A DNA stretch of 18,910 nt from Kmv42 sp040757455 (lineage in GTDB: Bacteria > Nitrospirota > Thermodesulfovibrionia > Thermodesulfovibrionales > SM23-35), in the NCBI GenBank assembly GCA_040757455.1, contig JBFLXE010000041.1:1-18910 (forward strand), read 5' to 3'. Below, piece by piece: positions 13,523 through 18,910 of this stretch. Within the stretch, counting starts at the first letter, position 1. Each line of letters starts with the position of its first letter. Position numbers and translations under genes: made by a program. Below the pieces are notes generated by a model. That model was given only the letters and a program-made list of their open reading frames with translations, searched no databases and was not told where the DNA came from.

Positions 13523-14844
13523 TCTATATAATTTCACCGATCCTTATTTTTTCGGTTCTGAGTTTTGGTTCTGTCGAGATATGGTCATCGGCAATAGTTC
13601 AGGTCTCCGTGCTCACCCTTTTTGTTGCATGGCCTGTCTTCCCTTTCGCGAATGGACAGCCAGACCCTGCGCCATCACAGAAGTCGAAAGTCAGGCGCTT
13701 GATGTTCATCACGCTCGGTTGTCTCCTCGCTTTCATGGCCCTCCAGATGTTCCCTCTTCCTCCAGTTCTCCTAAATTATATATCTCCGAAGGCTTTTGAA
13801 ATCTATTCGTTTTATTTGCCTGAAGGAACCCCTGATATGTATATAAGCCTTCATTCGTACCGGACAAGGACCGAATTTTTCAGGATTCTGTCGTATGCAG
13901 CCTTTTTTGTTACGGTAGCATTTAGCTTCAAAGAAAGGCCTACTATCGAACTTCAGTTGAAAGTACTGGCCTGGTTTGGTTTTATACTCGCCGTCTTTGC
14001 AATAATTCAGAAAGCAACATGGACAGGAAAGCTTTACTGGCTGCGGGAACTAACTCATGGGGGAACTCCTTTTGGCCCGTTCGTGAACAGGAACCATTAT
14101 GCCGGGCTAATAGGCATGCTTATCCCATTAAGTCTCGGCCTGGCCTTTACGAGGCGAGACCGGGCAAAGCAGTTTCTCTTTGGCTTCCTCGCCCTTATTA
14201 TGGCCGTTTCTTTATTTCTATCCCTGTCGAGGGGTGGCATTATTAGCTTTTTCGGAGGGATTACAGTATTTGCCTTTTTCCTTTCATGGAGGAGGTTCAG
14301 AAAAAGAAAAATATGGGGTCTCGCTGCGTTTGTTTTTCTCCTTTTTCTTTATCTCATCTATCTGGGGATAGATCCTCTCATAGATAGATTTTATTCTACA
14401 GACCTCACCCGGGAAGATAGATTCACCGTATGGTCGGAAACTCTCAGGGCCTCCAGAGATTTCTTAATTGTAGGAAGCGGCCTCGGCACATTTATCAATG
14501 TCTTTCCGCTTTACTCATCCGACAGCACGGCATCCATTTACGACCATGCGCATAATGATTATCTGGAATTCATACTTGAAGCAGGCATAATCGGCTCTGT
14601 TCTTCTTGTCTTAGCTCTATTTTTTTATTTTTGTATTGTTTTCCGGGCTGGATGGAAAGGCAGGGCGGGCGTTCTCAAGGCTTCCATGATTTCCGCTATC
14701 GGCACCATTTCTATACACAGCATATTTGATTTCAACCTCCATATCATGTCCAATGCTCTTATGCTTATGGCTATTTGTGGCATGGCCTTTGCTTTGTCAA
14801 GTTCAGGAAGTGACGGATCAAGAGAAGCGGTTCACTTAGCGTAG
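13489..14844 (+). CDS. O-antigen ligase / Wzy-type polymerase family membrane protein
   Basis: A 451-residue inner-membrane protein with about 10-12 hydrophobic segments. It belongs to the Wzy_C / WaaL family, whose members polymerise repeat units or ligate glycans from undecaprenyl diphosphate. Landmarks are GPFVNRNHYAGLIGM (about 196-210) and SLSRGG (245-250) at the end of a helix. The large periplasmic loop has TVWSETLRASRDFLIVGSGLG and DHAHNDYLEFILEAGIIG (about 352-369). Polymerase and ligase cannot be told apart by sequence; beside a Wzc-like protein and without LPS core genes, a polymerase is more likely. ATG 13489 lies 34 bp inside the TPR gene; no good later start exists before the first membrane helix. 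It is the last gene before a 263-bp non-coding gap. Confidence 0.87.
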   Translation: MDRRNQPNTKIVYIISPILIFSVLSFGSVEIWSSAIVQVSVLTLFVAWPVFPFANGQPDPAPSQKSKVRRLMFITLGCLLAFMALQMFPLPPVLLNYISPKAFEIYSFYLPEGTPDMYISLHSYRTRTEFFRILSYAAFFVTVAFSFKERPTIELQLKVLAWFGFILAVFAIIQKATWTGKLYWLRELTHGGTPFGPFVNRNHYAGLIGMLIPLSLGLAFTRRDRAKQFLFGFLALIMAVSLFLSLSRGGIISFFGGITVFAFFLSWRRFRKRKIWGLAAFVFLLFLYLIYLGIDPLIDRFYSTDLTREDRFTVWSETLRASRDFLIVGSGLGTFINVFPLYSSDSTASIYDHAHNDYLEFILEAGIIGSVLLVLALFFYFCIVFRAGWKGRAGVLKASMISAIGTISIHSIFDFNLHIMSNALMLMAICGMAFALSSSGSDGSREAVHLA

Positions 14845-14867
14845 TTGGCAGTGTTAAGTGTTTTTTT
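14833..14867 (+). terminator. Weak intrinsic terminator candidate after the polymerase gene
   Basis: CACTTA (14833-14838) can pair with TAAGTG (14855-14860), directly followed by seven T residues (14861-14867). The stem is only 6 bp and A+T-rich with a 16-nt loop, and it spans the TAG stop, so efficiency is doubtful. Confidence 0.35.
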
Positions 14868-14885
14868 GTCTCACCCCGAGGACAT

Positions 14886-14936
14886 GCCCTCAAGGACATG
14901 AAGGGCGGTAGCCTGTTTCAAAACTACGCGCAGGCT
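14886..14936. repeat. Inverted repeats in the polymerase-rfbA gap
   Basis: GCCCT (14886-14890) pairs with AGGGC (14902-14906), and AGCCTG (14910-14915) pairs with CAGGCT (14931-14936). The octamer AGGACATG occurs twice, at about 14879 and 14893. It resembles an intergenic repeat or a structured RNA but matches no riboswitch class that I can recognise. No coding sequence was found here. Confidence 0.4.
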
Positions 14937-14977
14937 GAAGCTATTATCACTATCTGGCGCTTGTCACGGGCAGATCG

Positions 14978-15007
14978 TTGATAAAGTCAAGAAAAGTAAG
15001 GTATTTT
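14978..15007 (+). promoter_or_regulatory. Probable promoter of the rfbACDB operon
   Basis: TTGATA (14978-14983), an 18-bp spacer and TATTTT (15002-15007). A start near 15014 would give a leader of about 94 nt before rfbA. That leader contains G+C-rich inverted repeats between 15033 and 15080. Confidence 0.45.
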
Positions 15008-15107
15008 ATAAGAAAGGAACAGGTTTTGAACTTCCCGCGGGTCGGGACACGCGAACTTTAAATATCGGAAAAATCCCGGCTCCAATTTATTTCTCGGTCA
15101 ACGGTTA

Positions 15108-15980
15108 ATGAAAGGTATAATCTTAGCTGGTGGGACAGGGACAAGGCTTTATCCGGTTACGATAGGCGTTTGTAAGCAACTCTTGCCCATCTACGATAAG
15201 CCTATGATCTATTATCCCCTTTCTGTCCTCATGCTCGCTGGAATTACGGACATCCTGATCATTTCAACGCCGCAGGATCTTTCCCGTTTCGAAAATATAT
15301 TCGGGACAGGCTCACAACTGGGAATCAGTTTTATATACAAAGAGCAGCCCCATCCACGAGGCATCGCGGAAGCATTAATCATCGGCGAAGATTTTGTCGG
15401 AGGTGATAATGTGTGTCTCGTCCTAGGAGACAATATTTTTTACGGGCACGGCCTTACAGACCTTTTAAAGAAGGCTTCGGATGATGTGGAAACCAAAGGC
15501 GGGGCAACGATCTTTGGTTATTATGTGAAAGACCCTGAGAGGTACGGTGTGGTTGAGTTTGATGAGAATGGCAGGGTGCTTTCCATCGAAGAGAAGCCAA
15601 AAGCACCCAAATCAAAGTACGCTGTGACCGGCCTTTATTTTTACGACAGGAATGTTGTGGAGATAGCGAAAAGCATAAAGCCGTCACGAAGAGGTGAAAT
15701 CGAGATAACTGATGTGAATAGAGAATACCTCAAGCAGGGAAACCTCAGAGTTGAATTAATGGGTAGGGGCTATGCCTGGCTCGATACAGGGACTCACGAA
15801 AGCCTTCTGGAGGCAGGAGAGTTTATAGCGACCATCGAAAAAAGGCAGGGCCTGAAGATAGCCTGCATTGAAGAGATTGCGTTTAAATTGGGTTATATCA
15901 CCAAGGATCAATTGTTGAAACTCGCCGATCTCCTAAATCACAATGATTATGGAAAATATTTGATGAGAGTTGTTAAGTGA
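15108..15980 (+). CDS. rfbA: Glucose-1-phosphate thymidylyltransferase RfbA (RmlA)
   Basis: Makes dTDP-glucose from dTTP and glucose 1-phosphate, the first and feedback-regulated step of dTDP-L-rhamnose synthesis. The 290 residues match the 290-293 of the family. Motifs are LAGGTGTRLYPVT (6-18), the KQLLPIYDKPMIYYPLS block, LVLGDNIFYGHGL, GVVEFDENGRVLSIEEKPK, YAVTGLYFYD, GEIEITDVNREYL and GYAWLDTGTHESLLEA. GCKQ of many homologues is GVCKQ here. No Shine-Dalgarno precedes ATG 15108, although the start is fixed by the MKGIILAGG beginning. It is first in the rfbA-C-D-B cluster, with rfbC 33 bp downstream. Identity is very secure. Confidence 0.97.
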   Translation: MKGIILAGGTGTRLYPVTIGVCKQLLPIYDKPMIYYPLSVLMLAGITDILIISTPQDLSRFENIFGTGSQLGISFIYKEQPHPRGIAEALIIGEDFVGGDNVCLVLGDNIFYGHGLTDLLKKASDDVETKGGATIFGYYVKDPERYGVVEFDENGRVLSIEEKPKAPKSKYAVTGLYFYDRNVVEIAKSIKPSRRGEIEITDVNREYLKQGNLRVELMGRGYAWLDTGTHESLLEAGEFIATIEKRQGLKIACIEEIAFKLGYITKDQLLKLADLLNHNDYGKYLMRVVK

Positions 15981-16013
15981 AACAGATAATCTTCCCTTTA
16001 CGTTAAGGATTTT

Positions 16014-16568
16014 ATGCCCTTTCATTTCAGAAGACTTGAGATGCCCGATATTATGATTATAGAGCCTGAGATTTTTGGGGACCTCAGAGGCTATTTCATG
16101 GAGACCTATAAACTGTCTGATTTTGTGAAGATGGGGATTAAGGAACACTTCGTACAGGAAAATTTTTCCAGATCTGCGAAAGGTGTTCTGAGGGGTTTGC
16201 ATTATCAGAAGGATCCCTCTGCCCAGGGCAAGTTAGTGCAATGTCTCAGAGGAAGGATATTTGATGTAGCGGTGGATATAAGAAAAGGATCGCTTACATA
16301 CTCTCAATGGATAGGCGTTGAGTTGTCCGGGGAGAACAATTTCGTACTCTACGTCCCCGCCGGATTTGCCCATGGATTTGTTGTTCTGAGCAGTTCGGCA
16401 GAAGTCCTCTATAAATGTACCAAAGAATATTCGCCGGAAAACGACAGAGGAATTATATGGAATGATCCGGACATAAAAGTTCAGTGGCCGGTCAGAAAAC
16501 CTCTGCTTTCGGGAAAGGATGCGAGGCATCCCCGGCTAAAGGATGCCGACAATAATTTTGTATACTGA
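16014..16568 (+). CDS. rfbC: dTDP-4-dehydrorhamnose 3,5-epimerase RfbC (RmlC)
   Basis: Epimerises C3 and C5 of dTDP-4-keto-6-deoxy-glucose, the third step of dTDP-rhamnose synthesis. The 184-residue cupin protein has GDLRGYFMETY (22-32), VQENFSRSAKGVLRGLHYQ with catalytic H63, and QGKLVQCLRGRIFDVAVDIR (71-90). YVPAGFAHGFVVLS and EVLYKCTKEY follow, with the catalytic tyrosine Y133. His63, Lys73 and Tyr133 fall at the same numbers as in the well-studied Salmonella enzyme. ATG 16014 has AAGGA 4 nt upstream. The gene lies 12 bp before rfbD in one operon. Confidence 0.96.
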   Translation: MPFHFRRLEMPDIMIIEPEIFGDLRGYFMETYKLSDFVKMGIKEHFVQENFSRSAKGVLRGLHYQKDPSAQGKLVQCLRGRIFDVAVDIRKGSLTYSQWIGVELSGENNFVLYVPAGFAHGFVVLSSSAEVLYKCTKEYSPENDRGIIWNDPDIKVQWPVRKPLLSGKDARHPRLKDADNNFVY

Positions 16569-16580
16569 AGGGCAAACTGC

Positions 16581-17438
16581 ATGAAAGTTCTGATTACCGG
16601 CGCCAACGGTCAACTGGGGACCGAATTCAAGAAGGCGCTTGAAGTTTTTGGTTTCGAGGTGGCGGCGCTGAGCAAGGTAGATCTTGATATATCTGAATTA
16701 GAAAGAGTTAAGGCAGTCGTATCGCAGCATAGCCCGGATATAATCCTCAACTGTGCTGCTTACAATTTCGTTGATAAAGCTGAAGAGGATTTCGATGCCG
16801 CCTATAAAGTAAACTCAGCTGGGGTGAGAAATCTGGCCTTTGCCTGCAAAAAAAAGAACATCCTGTTGGTTCACTTCAGCAGTGACTATGTATTTGACGG
16901 CACCAAGGAGGATTTTTATACAGAGGAAGACACGCCAAATCCCATCAACAATTACGGAAAGAGTAAATTATTGGGGGAGGAATTTTTAAAAGAGGAATCA
17001 GATAAATTCATCGTCTTCAGAGTGAGCTGGGTTTTCGGAACAGGCACACAGAATTTCCTTTATAAATTGATGCAATGGGCAAAGGACAAGAGAGTCTTAA
17101 AGATTGTGTATGACCAGATATCGGTACCCACATATACAGGCGATATCGCCAACATCACGACTTTTGCCATAAATAAGGGCCTGAGGGGAATTTATCATCT
17201 TACGAACAGCGGATATGCCTCGCGATACGAGGTTGCCCGCTATTTCTTCGAGAGACTTGGATCTGACAAACTCATACTGCCGGTGGGATCGGACCGTTTC
17301 CCAACACCCGCCAGAAGACCATATTTTTCTGCCATGTCAAACAAGACTATTTCGGCTGCCCTCGATGTCGAAATACCTGACTGGCGTATCGGAATTGACA
17401 GGTATGTAAAATCCATGTTCGAGAAAGAGGAGGCCTGA
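16581..17438 (+). CDS. rfbD: dTDP-4-dehydrorhamnose reductase RfbD (RmlD)
   Basis: Reduces dTDP-4-keto-L-rhamnose with NAD(P)H to dTDP-L-rhamnose, the last step of the pathway. The 285-residue extended short-chain dehydrogenase has the Rossmann glycine motif in MKVLITGANGQLGTEF. It also has LNCAAYNFVDKAEED (56-70), VHFSSDYVFDG (97-107), and NNYGKSKLLGE with the catalytic Y125 and K129. VSWVFGTGTQNF follows. The C-terminal substrate half has the GIYHLTNSG and RPYFSAMSN segments usual for RmlD. Its TGA overlaps the next gene's ATG by one base (TGATG), so rfbD and rfbB are coupled in translation. Identity is secure. Confidence 0.95.
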   Translation: MKVLITGANGQLGTEFKKALEVFGFEVAALSKVDLDISELERVKAVVSQHSPDIILNCAAYNFVDKAEEDFDAAYKVNSAGVRNLAFACKKKNILLVHFSSDYVFDGTKEDFYTEEDTPNPINNYGKSKLLGEEFLKEESDKFIVFRVSWVFGTGTQNFLYKLMQWAKDKRVLKIVYDQISVPTYTGDIANITTFAINKGLRGIYHLTNSGYASRYEVARYFFERLGSDKLILPVGSDRFPTPARRPYFSAMSNKTISAALDVEIPDWRIGIDRYVKSMFEKEEA

Positions 17439-18400
17439 TGAAAATTCTTGTAACAGGAGGCGCTGGCTTCATAGGGAGCGAATTCGTCCGGCAGGGAGTA
17501 AAGAGGGGCTATGACATTACTGTTGTAGACAAATTGAGTTATGCCGGTGACCTCGAACGGATAAAGGACGTCGCCGGGAAGAGTACTTTTTATATTACAG
17601 ACATAAAAGACAGAGAGGCTCTGGGAAAAATTTTCGAGAAGGACAAGCCCCGTGTCGTCGTCCATTGGGCAGCGGAGAGTCATGTTGACAGAAGCATAGC
17701 CGATGCATCGCCATTTATGGAAACGAATGTTTTGGGCACGCAGGTTCTTCTGGACGTGGCTAAGGAGAACGAGGTCGAAAGGTTTATAAACATATCGACC
17801 GATGAGGTCTATGGAGAATTGCACGAAGACGGACAGTTTCTGGAAACGTCGCCTTTGAATCCCAATTCCCCTTATTCTGTGAGCAAGGCGTCAGCAGACA
17901 TGCTGGGCAGAGCATACTATAGAACATACGCACTTCCGGTAATTACAGTTAGGCCATCGAACAATTATGGTCCATGGCAATATCCTGAGAAGTTAATTCC
18001 CGTAATTATCATGAGGGCGTTGTATGACGAAAAAATCCCGGTCTACGGAAAAGGACAGAATGTAAGGGAATGGATATTCGTTTCCGATTGTGCCGATGCG
18101 GTATTCGAAATACTCGAAAAAGGAAAAGCCGGCGAAATATATAATGTCGGAAGCGGGGAGGAAAAGAGGAATATCGACGTTGTAAAGACTGTTCTAAAAT
18201 TCTTGAAAAAGCCGGAGAAGCTGATCGAATTCGTTGAAGACAGGCCGGGACATGATTACAGGTACTCTTTGAACTCTGACAAAATTAAGGAACAGATAGG
18301 CTGGAAAAAGAGAACGATCTTCGAAGGGGGCATAGAAAAAACCGTCAGATGGTATATGGATCATGTTGAATGGGTAATGAAGAAAATAGGTAAAGGTTAG
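17438..18400 (+). CDS. rfbB: dTDP-glucose 4,6-dehydratase RfbB (RmlB)
   Basis: Converts dTDP-glucose to dTDP-4-keto-6-deoxyglucose, the second step of the rhamnose route. The 320-residue NAD-binding protein has GGAGFIGSEFVRQ (7-19), AAESHVDRSI (78-87), and STDEVYGEL with the T121-D122-E123 catalytic group. PYSVSKASAD carries Y146 and K150. RPSNNYGPWQYPEKLIP, VREWIFVSDCADAV, YNVGSGEE and EDRPGHDYRYS follow. All are characteristic of RmlB. AGGAGG stands shortly before ATG 17438. It is shorter than E. coli RfbB (361) but close to compact bacterial homologues. The mutase gene follows after 13 bp. Confidence 0.96.
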   Translation: MKILVTGGAGFIGSEFVRQGVKRGYDITVVDKLSYAGDLERIKDVAGKSTFYITDIKDREALGKIFEKDKPRVVVHWAAESHVDRSIADASPFMETNVLGTQVLLDVAKENEVERFINISTDEVYGELHEDGQFLETSPLNPNSPYSVSKASADMLGRAYYRTYALPVITVRPSNNYGPWQYPEKLIPVIIMRALYDEKIPVYGKGQNVREWIFVSDCADAVFEILEKGKAGEIYNVGSGEEKRNIDVVKTVLKFLKKPEKLIEFVEDRPGHDYRYSLNSDKIKEQIGWKKRTIFEGGIEKTVRWYMDHVEWVMKKIGKG

Positions 18401-18413
18401 GTAGTCGTTAGAT

Positions 18414-18910
18414 ATGGACGACAGAGTTTTCAGAGAATATGACATACGCGGGGTTGCCGGAAGAGAGCTTACAGAGGATTTTGCCCTTACTCTGGGGAAG
18501 TCGTTTGGCAGTTTTCTCAGAAGCGTCAATCCCGGCGCGAAATGGGTGAGCGTCGGTAGGGACTCAAGGCTTAGTTCCCGGTCCCTTGCCTCGAATGTCA
18601 TCAGGGGAATTTCTTCAACAGGCATCAATGCTTATGACATCGGACTCTGCGCGACACCCCTTCAGTACTTCTCCCTTCATCATCTTGATCTCGACGGCGG
18701 AATCATGGTCACGGGCAGCCACAACCCTCCGGAATATAATGGCTTCAAATTGAGCATCGGTGAAGAGACTATTTTCGGAGAAGAAATTCAGAAACTGAAA
18801 GTGATTATGAAGAAAAGGAAATGGTCTGAGAGTGGGCAACAGGGAGTTGTAAAGCATTACGACATCGTTAGAGCTTATGTCGAATTTATGAAGGAACGGT
18901 TCTCTTATTT
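18414..18910 (+). CDS. Phosphomannomutase / phosphoglucomutase (alpha-D-phosphohexomutase), N-terminal part; 3' end off the window
   Basis: Interconverts mannose or glucose 6-phosphate and 1-phosphate, feeding GDP-mannose or dTDP-glucose synthesis. The frame starts MDDRVFREYDIRGVAGRELT, the usual start of the AlgC/ManB group. It carries VSVGRDSRLSS and the phospho-serine loop GGIMVTGSHNPPEYNGFK, where the Ser of TGSHNP holds the phosphate. About 165 of roughly 450 residues are in the window. Whether it prefers glucose or mannose cannot be decided without the sugar-binding loop further on. It lies 13 bp after rfbB in the same direction, so it is probably in the same operon and could supply glucose 1-phosphate to RfbA. 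The ribosome-binding site is weak. Confidence 0.92.
   Translation, partial: MDDRVFREYDIRGVAGRELTEDFALTLGKSFGSFLRSVNPGAKWVSVGRDSRLSSRSLASNVIRGISSTGINAYDIGLCATPLQYFSLHHLDLDGGIMVTGSHNPPEYNGFKLSIGEETIFGEEIQKLKVIMKKRKWSESGQQGVVKHYDIVRAYVEFMKERFSY

Noticed and set aside
14845..15107. Possible c-di-GMP (GEMM) or other known riboswitch before rfbA
   Set aside because: I looked for the conserved GEMM core and other common riboswitch signatures and did not find them. Only generic inverted repeats are present.
17240..17824. 194-residue open frame antisense to rfbD and rfbB
   Set aside because: It crosses the junction of two certain genes and shows no motif or start signal.

Overview
This window of about 46-50% G+C (estimated by eye) comes from a Gram-negative bacterium. 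A LolA lipoprotein carrier, several signal-peptide and lipoprotein sequences, and a dTDP-rhamnose/exopolysaccharide locus all point that way. A LipM-type octanoyltransferase, a PPi-type phosphofructokinase, a glutaredoxin plus ferredoxin:thioredoxin-reductase pair and GTCATTCC...GGAATCCAG palindromic repeats suggest an anaerobe or microaerophile such as Nitrospirota or a Desulfobacterota-type lineage. That placement is inference, not proof.

Region 1 (1-4448) is housekeeping. On the minus strand lie tsaD (running off the left edge) and lolA. On the plus strand lie lipM and a class-IV aminotransferase. A phosphofructokinase on the minus strand converges on the aminotransferase with the two stop codons directly abutting. 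Promoters can be read for lolA, tsaD, lipM and the aminotransferase. For the last three the -10 box sits 5-6 nt before the ATG with no Shine-Dalgarno, so they look leaderless.

Region 2 (4449-5067) is a gene-free, repeat-rich stretch. It holds two inverted palindromic REP/MITE-like units with nested hairpins, a third short unit, three copies of an AGTTCCCCCA motif, and a promoter for the next genes.

Region 3 (5068-9051) is a probable operon of glutaredoxin, the FTR catalytic subunit and glyS (without glyQ), followed by an MFS exporter that has its own apparently leaderless promoter.

Region 4 (9127-14844) is an exopolysaccharide assembly block. It contains an exported FecR-domain protein, a 50-residue lipoprotein, a Wzc-like co-polymerase/BY-kinase with a nine-tyrosine tail, a membrane-anchored TPR protein with a C-terminal carbohydrate-binding-like domain, and a Wzy/WaaL-type polymerase/ligase. 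The last three overlap one another.

Region 5 (15108-18910) is a tight dTDP-L-rhamnose operon in the order rfbA-rfbC-rfbD-rfbB, followed by a phosphomannomutase/phosphoglucomutase that is cut by the right edge. It supplies nucleotide sugars for the polymer handled by region 4. A 263-bp structured non-coding stretch with its own putative promoter separates regions 4 and 5. No tRNA, rRNA, CRISPR array, transposase or phage gene was seen.
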